NCBI GenBank assembly: GCA_013816245.1 | Contig: JACDEU010000012.1 | Location: 1-61,610, forward strand | Direction: 5' to 3' | DNA length: 61,610 nucleotides | From: Actinomycetota bacterium | Lineage (GTDB): Bacteria; Actinomycetota; Thermoleophilia; Gaiellales; Gaiellaceae | Part shown: piece after piece, positions 47,992-55,878 of the stretch | Layout: the number at the start of each line of letters is the position of its first letter | Position numbering within the stretch: the stretch's first letter is position 1 | Translations under genes and position numbers: made by a program | Notes under the pieces: model-generated | What the model was told of the DNA's origin: nothing | Database searches by the model: none | The model's input: the letters and a program-made list of their open reading frames with translations, nothing else

Positions 47992-49281
47992 AGCCGAAGC
48001 GTCCGCGTCGCGTGGCGGCCGAGCTCGTCGAGGCGGGGTGTCTCGGGGCGTCCGAGCGCGAGCACGAGCGCCGGCATCTCCGGCAGTGCGGTAGCGACGA
48101 ACTCGAGCAGCAGGATCGAGTCTTCGTCGGCGGCTTGCAGGTCGTCGAACACGAGCAGGATCGGTTGCGCGGCCGCTTCAGTCCGCAGCGCTTCCGTGAC
48201 TGCGGTGAAGAAACGGAACTGCTCTTCGGGCTTTGCGGGGAAATCCGGCAACGCGTCGCGCAACGCCTGCGTCCAGGGCCAGTACGGCGGAGCGCCGCCG
48301 CCGTCCCAGCCACGACCCCACCGGATTCGCGTTCCGCGCTGCTTTGCGGTGCTGGCCACGTCGTCGGCGAGTCGGCTCTTGCCGCTCCCTGATTCCCCGA
48401 CGACGACGAAGAGCCTGCCGCGGCCGGCGAGCGCGTCTTCGAGCCCGGCCTGGAGTAGCGCGATCTCCTGATCGTGCCCTTCGAGCGGTGCGGCGGCAGC
48501 GCGGCCTGGGGGAGAGGTCGCCCGCGTGCTGCCGGAGCGCGACGTCGAGCGCGGGGTCCTGCGCGAGGATCGCGTGCTCCAACTCGTGAAGCGCCCGTCC
48601 CGGTTCGATCCCGAGCTCCGTGAGCAGCGTGCGCCGTGCCGCGCGATAGGCGTCGAGCGCTTCTGCCTGGCGCCCCGCGCGGTAGAGCGCGAGCATCAGC
48701 TGTGCGCGCAGACGCTCGCGCAGCGGCTGTCGCGTGACGAGTGCTTCGAGCTCGGGCACCAGCTCGTCGTGACGGCCGAGCGCGAGCTCGGCCTCGAAGC
48801 GGTCTTCCAGCGCCGCGACGTGGAGTTCGTCGAGCCGTGTGACCTCGTCTTGCGCGAACCGCTCGTACGACAGATCCGTCAACGGCGCGCCGTGCCAGAG
48901 TGCAAGTGCCGCGTGCAGACGGTCCAACGCGTCGGAGTAATCACCGGCCGTCAGGGCTGCCCGGCCCTCGGAGAGGAGCCGCTCGAAGCGGTCGCGGTCG
49001 AGCTCGTCGGGCTCGAGGGCGAGGCAGTAGGCGCCGCTGACAGTTCGAATCGTGTCCGGCGGCAGCTCCTTGCGCAGGGCCGAGACGCAGTTCTGCAGCA
49101 CCTTCGCCGCGGTCGGCGGCGCCTCGTCGCCCCACAGCTCGTCGATGATCACGTCCCGCGTCAGCGTCACGTTGCCGTGCAGGAGCAGGAGAGCGAGGAC
49201 AGCGCGCTGTCTCGCGCCGCCGAGCGGAATCCTTCGCTCGCCGTCGAGCGCCTCGACCGGCCCGAGGATGCGGTAGTCCAT
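47988..49281 (-). pseudogene. BTAD-domain transcriptional regulator with ATPase domain, frameshifted and truncated
   Basis: From ATG 49281 the frame has an OmpR-type winged helix (MDYRILGPVEALDGERRIPL, DVIIDELWGDEAPPTAAKVL) and a BTAD domain (LRERLRAQLMLALYRAGRQA, LLTELGIEPGRALHELEHAI), as in SARP/AfsR regulators. Near 48509-48513 a G run appears one base short. Shifting frame continues into an AAA-type ATPase with Walker A VVVGESGSGKSRLADDVA and Walker B ILLVFDDLQAADED. The protein then stops soon after, without the usual remainder. Possibly intact apart from a homopolymer error, yet still truncated. Confidence 0.7.
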
Positions 49282-49404
49282 GGCGACCGGGCTTGAACCT
49301 ACACCGTTACCGCCCCGTGGGCGATCGTGGGTCCCCCGTGAGATTCCCGTTACCGGCAGGAGCGATTCTCGAACGGTCAGCAAAAGTGGGGAAGGAGCAC
49401 CACG

Positions 49405-49863
49405 ATGATCCGCAAGCATTTCCGACTCAAGAGAATCGCTCTCGGTTTCGCGCTCGCCACCACAGTCGCGGCGCCCACTGCCCAGGCAGCCGTTTACGTC
49501 GACGGGCCCACCCCGGGAGTCCAGGCCGGATACATCCGGGCGGTGTCGCACCAGACGGTCAGGTCCGAGATGTCCGTCCAGTCGCCGGTCTCGCAGCTCA
49601 CGGTCGAAGGGCTGCGCTGGCAGGCAATGGCCAAGCAGTACGAGAACCAGACGGGCATCACGGCAGCGGGCGCAGCGCTCGCGAATCAGCAGCACTCGGC
49701 TCTGCCGGTTCCGGCTCAGCTCGCAACGACGTCGGGCTCGGACGGCTTCAATTGGAGCGACGCCGGTATCGGCGCCTCGGTCTCCTTCGGCGCCGCGCTG
49801 TTGCTGCTCACCGCGGTCGGGCTCGGGCGGCGGTCCCGGTCTCGCGGTCTGGCCAGCGCCTAG
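49405..49863 (+). CDS. Exported protein with C-terminal membrane anchor
   Basis: The 152-residue product has a signal peptide (LKRIALGFALATTVAAPTAQ, cut after AQA). An extracellular segment of about 85 residues follows, with YENQTGITAAGAALANQQHS. A C-terminal transmembrane helix ASVSFGAALLLLTAVGLGRR then has an Arg-rich cytosolic end, a sortase-like layout but without an LPXTG motif. GGGGAAGGAG upstream of ATG is a Shine-Dalgarno. The gap 49282-49404 otherwise holds only the BTAD gene's promoter. Function unknown. Confidence 0.7.
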   Translation: MIRKHFRLKRIALGFALATTVAAPTAQAAVYVDGPTPGVQAGYIRAVSHQTVRSEMSVQSPVSQLTVEGLRWQAMAKQYENQTGITAAGAALANQQHSALPVPAQLATTSGSDGFNWSDAGIGASVSFGAALLLLTAVGLGRRSRSRGLASA

Positions 49864-49879
49864 TTCCACCGAGGGGATG

Positions 49880-49912
49880 AAGCGAACGGGCCTGGAGGGG
49901 CCCGTTCCGCTT
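49880..49912 (+). terminator. Hairpin terminator before ribE
   Basis: GAACGGGCC pairs with GGCCCGTTC, extended by AAGC/GCTT with one bulged C, loop TGGAGG. It ends in CTTTG and the ribE -10 box follows two nt later. It probably ends the exported-protein transcript. Confidence 0.65.
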
Positions 49913-49914
49913 TG

Positions 49915-49920
49915 TAGCCT
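49915..49920 (+). promoter_or_regulatory. -10 box TAGCCT for the ribE-ribBA-ribH operon
   Basis: TAGCCT, six nt, then ATG 49927. With no leader there is no room for an FMN riboswitch. Confidence 0.5.
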
Positions 49921-49926
49921 TAGGTC

Positions 49927-50496
49927 ATGTTCACCGGGATCGTGCGCGAGAAGGGCCGGGTCGTCTCCTTCGATGGCGGGCGGCTCGTGGTCGAGAGCGG
50001 GATCACCGCCGAGATCGGCGACTCCGTCGCGGTCGACGGCGTCTGCCTGACCCTCGCGGGTTCCGAGAACGGGCACCTCGCCTTCGACGTGATGGTCGAG
50101 ACGCTCGACCGGGTGAAGCCCTTCGGCAGCGAGGTGAACCTCGAGCCGGCACTCCGGGCCGGTGAACCGCTCGGAGGTCATTACGTCCAGGGTCACGTCG
50201 ACGGCGTCGGCACCGTCCGCTCGGTCGAGCCTGAGGGCGACGGGACGCGGGTCTGGATCGACGCCCGGCCCGACCTGCTCCGCTACCTCGTGGAGAAGGG
50301 CTCGATCACCGTCGAGGGCGTGTCGCTGACGGTCGCGGACCTGGATGCGGCGGGATTCGCCGTTGCGCTCGTCCAGCACACCCTGGCCGTGACCACGCTC
50401 GGGGGCCTGGCAACCGGGAATCCGGTCAATCTCGAGGCCGATGTGCTCGCCAAGTACGTGGAGCGCCTCCTCCCGGGGCTACGATCAGCGGAGTGA
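49927..50496 (+). CDS. ribE: Riboflavin synthase, alpha subunit
   Basis: It dismutates 6,7-dimethyl-8-ribityllumazine to riboflavin. The 189-residue protein is two lumazine-binding repeats: MFTGIVREKGRVVSFDGGRL with SVAVDGVCLTLAG, and HYVQGHVDGVGTVRSVEPEG with SITVEGVSLTVADLD. It ends with the trimerisation helix. GTG of ribBA overlaps its stop by 4 bp. Confidence 0.95.
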   Translation: MFTGIVREKGRVVSFDGGRLVVESGITAEIGDSVAVDGVCLTLAGSENGHLAFDVMVETLDRVKPFGSEVNLEPALRAGEPLGGHYVQGHVDGVGTVRSVEPEGDGTRVWIDARPDLLRYLVEKGSITVEGVSLTVADLDAAGFAVALVQHTLAVTTLGGLATGNPVNLEADVLAKYVERLLPGLRSAE

Positions 50497-51743
50497 AAGT
50501 CGAGGAAAAGAGCGCATTCGCCACCGTCGAGGAGGCGATCGAGGACATCCGCCAAGGGAAGTTCGTGGTCGTCGTCGACGCGGCCGACCGCGAGAACGAG
50601 GGCGACCTGACGATCGCGGCCCAGTTCGCGACGCCCGAGGCCGTGAACTTCATGACGAAAGAGGCGCGCGGGCTGATCTGCCTCTGCCTCTCCGAGGATC
50701 GTTGCGACGAGCTCGGGCTCCGTCAGATGACGGAGCGAAACGAGACGCCGTACGGCACGGCGTTCACGGTCTCCGTCGAGGCGCGTGATGGTGTTACGAC
50801 CGGGATCTCCGCGCCCGACCGCTCGCGCACGATCCAGGTTGCCGTCGATCCCGACGCGAAGCCGGACGACCTCGTCCAGCCCGGCCACATCTTTCCGCTC
50901 CGCGCCCGCGACGGCGGCGTCCTCGCCCGGGCGGGCCAGACGGAGGCGGCCGTGGATCTCGCGCGGCTCGCAGGTCTCATTCCCGCGGGCGTCGTGTGCG
51001 AGATCATGAACGACGACGGGACGATGGCGCGCGTCCCCGACCTGATCCCCTACTGCGAACGTCACGGGTTGAAGCTGGTCACCATCGCCGACCTGATCGA
51101 GTATCGGCGCCGGCACGAGCAGCTCGTCGAGCGCGTCGCGACCGTGGGTATGCCGACCGTCTTCGGCGACTTCACCGCCGTTGCGTTCCGCGAGAAGCTC
51201 AGCGGCAAGCATCACGTCGCGCTCGTCAAGGGCGACCTCGAGGGTGCGCAAGACGTGCTCGTCCGCGTGCACTCCGAGTGCCTGACCGGCGACGTCTTCC
51301 ATTCGCTGCGCTGCGACTGCGGCGAGCAGCTCGAGCAGGCGCTCGAGCGAATCGCTTGCGAGGAGCAGGGCGTGCTGCTCTACATGGCGCAGGAGGGACG
51401 CGGCATCGGGCTGCTCAACAAGCTGCGCGCCTACGAGTTGCAGGAGAACGGCTACGACACGGTCGAGGCGAACCTCGAGCTCGGTTTCCAGCCCGACATG
51501 CGCGACTACGGCATCGGCAATCAGATCCTCGCCGAGCTCGGCCTGACGACGATCAGGATTCTCACGAACAATCCGAAGAAGATCACCGGTATCGAGGGCT
51601 TCGGGCTCGAGGTCGTCGAGCAGGTGCCGATCGAGACGACGCCGAACGCGCAGAACGCCCGTTATCTCGCGACGAAACGTGACAAGCTCGGCCACAAGCT
51701 TCATCACCAGGATCTGAAGTACGAGCCCCTGGAGGGCGAATGA
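50493..51743 (+). CDS. ribBA: Bifunctional DHBP synthase / GTP cyclohydrolase II
   Basis: It starts both branches of riboflavin synthesis. The 416-residue fusion has the RibB domain ([25 protein letters not shown]-like region [20 protein letters not shown]) and the RibA domain. RibA zinc ligands lie in [20 protein letters not shown] and the GTP site in [40 protein letters not shown] is also present. Start GTG 50493. Confidence 0.96.
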   Translation: MKVEEKSAFATVEEAIEDIRQGKFVVVVDAADRENEGDLTIAAQFATPEAVNFMTKEARGLICLCLSEDRCDELGLRQMTERNETPYGTAFTVSVEARDGVTTGISAPDRSRTIQVAVDPDAKPDDLVQPGHIFPLRARDGGVLARAGQTEAAVDLARLAGLIPAGVVCEIMNDDGTMARVPDLIPYCERHGLKLVTIADLIEYRRRHEQLVERVATVGMPTVFGDFTAVAFREKLSGKHHVALVKGDLEGAQDVLVRVHSECLTGDVFHSLRCDCGEQLEQALERIACEEQGVLLYMAQEGRGIGLLNKLRAYELQENGYDTVEANLELGFQPDMRDYGIGNQILAELGLTTIRILTNNPKKITGIEGFGLEVVEQVPIETTPNAQNARYLATKRDKLGHKLHHQDLKYEPLEGE

Positions 51744-52387
51744 GCGAGCGTTGGCCGGCCGAACCTACGAAGTTGGACGAGCGCGACGAAGTCGAGGAAG
51801 ACGAGCTCGAGGAAGAGGAGGAGCTGCCTGCGGCGGAGGAGGATGACCACGAAGAGGAGCCGCTGCTGCGCGCCCCCGGCGACCAGCAGCACGCCGAGGG
51901 CGAGCTCGACATCCCGGACGACGTCAATGTCATCGAAGGCGAGCCGGACGGCACGCGCCGCGGCGTCGCGATCGTGGCGGCGCGGTTCAACGGTGAGATC
52001 ACGAACAAGCTGCTCGCGTCGGCGCTCGAGGAGTTGGAAGAGGCGGGAGTGCGCCGCGAGGCGATCACCGTCATGCCGGTGCCCGGTGCCTTCGAGCTGC
52101 CGCTCGCGGCGATGGCGCTCGCGAAGACGCGCCGCTTCGCGTGCGTCGTTGCGCTCGGGTGCGTCGTGCGCGGTGAGACGCCGCACTTCGAGTTCATCGC
52201 CTCGGAGGCGGCGAGCGGGCTCCAGCTGGCGGCGCTCGAAACGGGCGTCCCGGTCGCGTTCGGCGTCCTGACCGTCGATGTCGTCGAGCAGGCGGAAGCC
52301 CGAGTCGAGAAGGGTGCCGAAGCCGTGCGAACGGCGCTCGAGATGGCGGACGCGTTCGCGCAGCTGCGCGCCTCGGCGTCCCGCTGA
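51740..52387 (+). CDS. ribH: 6,7-dimethyl-8-ribityllumazine synthase with acidic N-terminal extension
   Basis: It condenses the RibA/RibD and RibB products; subunits usually form an icosahedral or pentameric shell. Residues about 70-215 are the normal enzyme: [55 protein letters not shown] with the catalytic His, and [20 protein letters not shown]. Residues 1-70 are an unusual Glu/Asp-rich leader ([20 protein letters not shown]). There is no better internal start than ATG 51740, which overlaps ribBA by 4 bp. Confidence 0.94.
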   Translation: MSERWPAEPTKLDERDEVEEDELEEEEELPAAEEDDHEEEPLLRAPGDQQHAEGELDIPDDVNVIEGEPDGTRRGVAIVAARFNGEITNKLLASALEELEEAGVRREAITVMPVPGAFELPLAAMALAKTRRFACVVALGCVVRGETPHFEFIASEAASGLQLAALETGVPVAFGVLTVDVVEQAEARVEKGAEAVRTALEMADAFAQLRASASR

Positions 52388-52400
52388 CCCAGCAGAGCCA

Positions 52401-52441
52401 CGTCCCGAACAGCAAGGGTCTGACCCCAGCCGTCCGGGACG
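52401..52441. repeat. Nested inverted repeat with GGGTCTGACCC core
   Basis: Outer arms CGTCCCG (52401-52407) and CGGGACG (52435-52441) enclose the palindrome GGGTCTGACCC (52417-52427). It lies between ribH and the rpmB promoter and could act as terminator or REP-like element. Confidence 0.55.
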
Positions 52442-52448
52442 AGTCGGC

Positions 52449-52454
52449 TACACT
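52449..52454 (+). promoter_or_regulatory. -10 box TACACT for rpmB
   Basis: TACACT, nine nt, then ATG 52464. Confidence 0.5.
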
Positions 52455-52463
52455 GCCCGGCCG

Positions 52464-52655
52464 ATGTCCAAGGTCTGCGCAGTCTGTGGGAAGAAGCCCG
52501 GCTTCGGTCACAACCGGAGTCACTCCATGGTCGCCACGAAGCGTCGCTTCAACCCGAATCTCCAGCGCGTCCGCGTTCTCCTGAAGGGGAAGGCGACCCG
52601 GGCATACGTCTGCACCCGCTGCCTCAAGGGCGGCAAGGTGCAAAAGGCCATCTGA
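52464..52655 (+). CDS. rpmB: Ribosomal protein bL28, zinc-binding (C+) form
   Basis: The 63-residue protein begins [20 protein letters not shown] and ends [17 protein letters not shown]. The two CxxC pairs identify the zinc-ribbon form. It binds 23S rRNA in the large subunit. The longer open frame upstream is the shadow of ribH. Monocistronic between rib genes and the asp23-fakA group. Confidence 0.95.
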   Translation: MSKVCAVCGKKPGFGHNRSHSMVATKRRFNPNLQRVRVLLKGKATRAYVCTRCLKGGKVQKAI

Positions 52656-52694
52656 GCAGCAACTTCCAGCCTCGCAGCACGGTCTAATCCGGCC

Positions 52695-53060
52695 GTGGAG
52701 GCCGCTCGAGCTCCCTCGCTGTCGTCCCCGCTGGGACGGATCTCGATCTCCCACGAGGCGGTGGCTCACATCGTCGGACGCGTTGCCGCCGAGGCCTACG
52801 GCGTCGTCGGGATGGCACCGCGCAATCCGCGCGAGCGCCTGCTGACCCGCGACCGGCTGCGACAGGGGATCAGCGTCGGCGGCAGCGCCGAGGACGGCGT
52901 GACGATCGAGCTCAGCGTGGTCGTCGAGTACGGCCTCAACCTCGGCGAAGTAGCTTCGACGTTGCGGAACCGCGTCCAGTACGAGGTCGAGCGCCTGACG
53001 GGACTGCCGGTCGCCGAGGTCGAAGTCAGGATCCAGGACGTGAAAAGGTCCAGCGCGTGA
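52695..53060 (+). CDS. Asp23/Gls24 family protein
   Basis: The 121-residue protein has the family pattern GRISISHEAVAHIVGRVAAE, AYGVVGMAPRN, VTIELSVVVEYGLNLGEVAS and NRVQYEVERLTGLPVAEVEV. It is a small cytosolic or membrane-associated protein of unclear function. In Gram-positive genomes it is regularly encoded next to the FakA-type kinase, as here. GTG 52695; overlaps fakA by 4 bp. Confidence 0.9.
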   Translation: MEAARAPSLSSPLGRISISHEAVAHIVGRVAAEAYGVVGMAPRNPRERLLTRDRLRQGISVGGSAEDGVTIELSVVVEYGLNLGEVASTLRNRVQYEVERLTGLPVAEVEVRIQDVKRSSA

Positions 53061-54643
53061 GCGATCTCACCACCGTTCGTCAGCTTGCGCGCGGTGCGCT
53101 CGAATCGCTCGAACGCAACCGACAGCGCATCGACGACCTCAACGTCTACCCGGTTCCCGACGGCGACACGGGGACCAACCTCACGCTCACCGCGCGTTCC
53201 GTCGTCGACCAGCTGGAGCAAACGACGACCGAGGATAGGCCGGGACTCGTCAAGGAAGTGACGCGTGCCGCGCTCATGGGTGCGCGCGGCAACTCGGGCG
53301 TCATCCTGTCGCAGATCATCCGCGGCGCCGCAAGGGTGCTCGGCAGCGAGTCGACGGTCGACGCACGCGTCGTCGCGCAAGCGTTTCAGGCTGCGCGCGA
53401 TGCCGCCTATCGCGCGGTGCGCGAGCCGGTGGAGGGAACGATGCTCTCCGTGATCCGCGAGCTGGCGGAGGAGAGCGAGAGCGCCGACGACGACAGCATT
53501 CCCGAGCTGCTCGCACGGCTCGTCCGCCGTGGGGAAGAAGCCGTCGCGCGCACGCCCGAGCAACTCGACGTTCTCCGCGAGGCGGGAGTGGTCGACGCCG
53601 GCGGTACGGGCCTGCTCGAGATCGTGCGCGGTATCGCGGCAACCGTCTCCGGCGAGGCACTCCCGGACGCGCCCTTCGAGCGGGAAGAGATCAACACTGA
53701 CGCGATCCATCAGGAACCGTCGAAGTACCGCTACTGCACGACGTTCATGATCGAGGGCGACGACCTCGACAGCGATGCAATCGAGGCCGAGATGGGGCAG
53801 CTCGGCGACTCGCTGCTCGTCGTCGGCGACCCGGAGGCGCTGAAGGTGCACGTGCATACGGACGAGCCGGGCCGCGCACTCGACGTCGGGACGCGCCTGG
53901 GAACGATCGACCGCGTCGAGATAGCGAACATGCACGTGCAGACCCACCAGCGCGAGGAGCGACTCCTCCAGGCTGTGCCGGATGCAGCACCCGCAGCGAG
54001 CGGCGTGGTGGCCGTCGTTGCGGGCGACGGCAACCGTCGGCTCTTCGAAAGCCTCGGAGCTTCGAGGATCGTCGAGGGTGGGCAGACGATGAACCCGTCG
54101 ACCGCCGAGCTCGCCGCTGCGATCGAGGCAACACCCGCCGACGAGGTGATCGTCCTCCCGAACAACTCGAACGTGATCCTCTCCGCTGACCAGGCGGCAG
54201 GTGTCGCGTCGAAGCACGTCGAGGTCGTCCCGACCGACTCGATCCCCGCCGGTCTCGCCGCGATGGTCGCGTTCGAGCCCGACCGGTCGGCGGAGGAGAA
54301 CGCGACGGACATGCGCGAACTGCTCGAGAGCGTGAAGACCGGCGAGGTGACGAAAGCTTCACGAGACGTCCAGATGAACGGGCTCGAAGTTCGCAAGGGC
54401 GCGTGGCTCGGGCTTGCAGACGGCGAGGCAATCGCGGGTGGCCCGGACTTCGAGGAAGTCGCGGCCGCAGTCGCCGAACGCCTGCTGGCGGAGCCGCGCG
54501 GCTTGCTGACCCTCCTCAAGGGAGCCGACGAGCCCGACCTACAGGGGCTCGTGAAGCGGATCGAGGAGCTCCATCCCGGCCTCGAGCTGGAAGTGCAGGA
54601 GGGCGGCCAGCCGCATTATCCGCTCCTCCTCTCTGCCGAATAG
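53057..54643 (+). CDS. fakA: DAK-domain fatty acid kinase catalytic subunit (YloV/FakA)
   Basis: It phosphorylates fatty acids presented by a DegV/FakB protein. The 528-residue protein has the Dak2 ATP-binding domain (NVYPVPDGDTGTNLTLTARS near residues 30-50, MGARGNSGVILSQIIRG), a middle domain, and a C-terminal FakB-binding-type region (TSSVVAGDGNR-like VVAVVAGDGNRRLFESLGAS). Its likely partner is the DegV protein two genes downstream, with a receiver-domain protein between. The stop TAG is part of the next -10 box. Confidence 0.92.
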   Translation: MSDLTTVRQLARGALESLERNRQRIDDLNVYPVPDGDTGTNLTLTARSVVDQLEQTTTEDRPGLVKEVTRAALMGARGNSGVILSQIIRGAARVLGSESTVDARVVAQAFQAARDAAYRAVREPVEGTMLSVIRELAEESESADDDSIPELLARLVRRGEEAVARTPEQLDVLREAGVVDAGGTGLLEIVRGIAATVSGEALPDAPFEREEINTDAIHQEPSKYRYCTTFMIEGDDLDSDAIEAEMGQLGDSLLVVGDPEALKVHVHTDEPGRALDVGTRLGTIDRVEIANMHVQTHQREERLLQAVPDAAPAASGVVAVVAGDGNRRLFESLGASRIVEGGQTMNPSTAELAAAIEATPADEVIVLPNNSNVILSADQAAGVASKHVEVVPTDSIPAGLAAMVAFEPDRSAEENATDMRELLESVKTGEVTKASRDVQMNGLEVRKGAWLGLADGEAIAGGPDFEEVAAAVAERLLAEPRGLLTLLKGADEPDLQGLVKRIEELHPGLELEVQEGGQPHYPLLLSAE

Positions 54644-54646
54644 GCT
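54641..54646 (+). promoter_or_regulatory. -10 box TAGGCT inside the fakA stop region
   Basis: TAGGCT starts with the fakA stop codon TAG, then six nt, then GTG 54653 of the receiver protein. The receiver-degV-recG genes may therefore have a promoter of their own. Confidence 0.45.
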
Positions 54647-54652
54647 CAGGGA

Positions 54653-55021
54653 GTGGCTGACCGGATCCGCCTCGTCGTCGTCGAGGACAATCAGGGCTTC
54701 CGTGAGGCGCTCGAATTGCTGCTCGGTCTGCAGGCGGACATGGAGGTCGTGGCCTCTGTCGCCGACGGCTCGTCCGCGGCGGCTGTCGTGCGTAAGCACC
54801 AACCCGATGTCGTGCTGATGGACTACCGGCTCCCCGGGCTCGACGGCGTCCAGGCCACACGCGCTGTGCGCGAGGCCTCACCCGACGTCGCGGTCGTCTG
54901 TCTCACAGCCTCCGCGAACTTGCGTGAGGTCGACGCCCTCTTCGAGGCCGGCGCGGTCGCGTGTCTCTCGAAGGATCAGGAGCTGGACGAGATCATCAAA
55001 GCGATCCGCGACGCGGCATGA
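54653..55021 (+). CDS. Stand-alone response-regulator receiver domain
   Basis: The 122-residue protein is a receiver without an output domain: acidic pair in RLVVVEDNQGFREALELLLG, phospho-acceptor Asp57 in VVLMDYRLPGLDG, Thr85 in VVCLTASANL and Lys107 in CLSKDQELDEIIKAI. All five phosphorylation residues are intact. No histidine kinase is encoded nearby. Its ATGA overlap with degV couples it to the fatty acid-binding subunit, suggesting it may control that kinase system; this is inference. Confidence 0.9.
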   Translation: MADRIRLVVVEDNQGFREALELLLGLQADMEVVASVADGSSAAAVVRKHQPDVVLMDYRLPGLDGVQATRAVREASPDVAVVCLTASANLREVDALFEAGAVACLSKDQELDEIIKAIRDAA

Positions 55022-55878
55022 ACCTCACCGCAAGTAACACCGCGATCGTCGTCGACTCGACGGCCGACTTCCCCGATTCACCGAAGCGGTTCCCGAACTG
55101 GCGCGTCGTTCCGCTCTACGTTCTCTTCGGCGACCAGAGCTACCGCGACTATGTCGAGCTCACGCCGGAGGAGTTCTACGCCCGGCTACGCACCGCCGAG
55201 GAGCTGCCGACGACATCGCAACCGACGCCGGGCGACTTCCTCCAGACCTACGAGGAGCTCGGCTCATACGACCGCATCTACTCGCTGCACCTCTCGTCCG
55301 TTCTCTCCGGGACGTACCAGAGCGCGATGACCGCGGCGACCGAGCTCGGTGACGACAGGGTGCGCGTCGTCGACTCCGAAACCGCCTCCGCGGCGATCGC
55401 CATCCTCGGGCTTGCGATCCAGCGCCGGCTCGACCACGGGACAACCGACGACGAGATCGACGCGCTGATCCAACGCTTCAAAGAGCGGGCCGGTCTGATC
55501 TTCACCGTCGACACGCTCGAGTTCCTGCGGCGCGGAGGCCGCATCGGGCGGGCGAGTGCGTGGGCGGGTCAGCTGCTGCACGTCAAGCCGATCCTGACGA
55601 TCAAGCGCGAGGTCGTTCCGCTGAAGCGCGTTCGTGGGAACCAGAAGGCGATGCAGGAGTTCGTCAAAGCCTTCACGTCGACGACCGAGGATGCACCGGA
55701 GCTGAAGATCGCCATCGCGCACGCGGATGCGCCGGGGCGCGCGGAACAGCTGCGCAAGATGGTGCGCGCCGAGCGGCCACAGGCCGAGATCGAGCTGATC
55801 ACGACGCTCGGAGCGGTCGTCGGCACGCACGCCGGGCCCGGTACCGTCGGCTTCTTCTGGTTCGATGACAGGGAGTGA
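55018..55878 (+). CDS. degV: DegV-family fatty acid-binding protein (FakB-like)
   Basis: The 286-residue protein has NTAIVVDSTADFPDSPKRFP, the ligand-head loop SLHLSSVLSGTYQSAMTAAT, LIFTVDTLEFLRRGGRIGRA and VVGTHAGPGTVGFFWFDDRE, all DegV hallmarks. It binds a fatty acid and presents it to FakA. Other FakB-specific residues were not checked. It overlaps the receiver gene (ATGA) and recG (4 bp). Confidence 0.93.
   Translation: MNLTASNTAIVVDSTADFPDSPKRFPNWRVVPLYVLFGDQSYRDYVELTPEEFYARLRTAEELPTTSQPTPGDFLQTYEELGSYDRIYSLHLSSVLSGTYQSAMTAATELGDDRVRVVDSETASAAIAILGLAIQRRLDHGTTDDEIDALIQRFKERAGLIFTVDTLEFLRRGGRIGRASAWAGQLLHVKPILTIKREVVPLKRVRGNQKAMQEFVKAFTSTTEDAPELKIAIAHADAPGRAEQLRKMVRAERPQAEIELITTLGAVVGTHAGPGTVGFFWFDDRE

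Noticed and set aside
49915..49927. Possible FMN riboswitch upstream of the rib genes
   Set aside because: The ribE -10 box is six nt from the ATG and a terminator hairpin ends just before it, leaving no leader; no RFN motif is seen upstream of ribD either.
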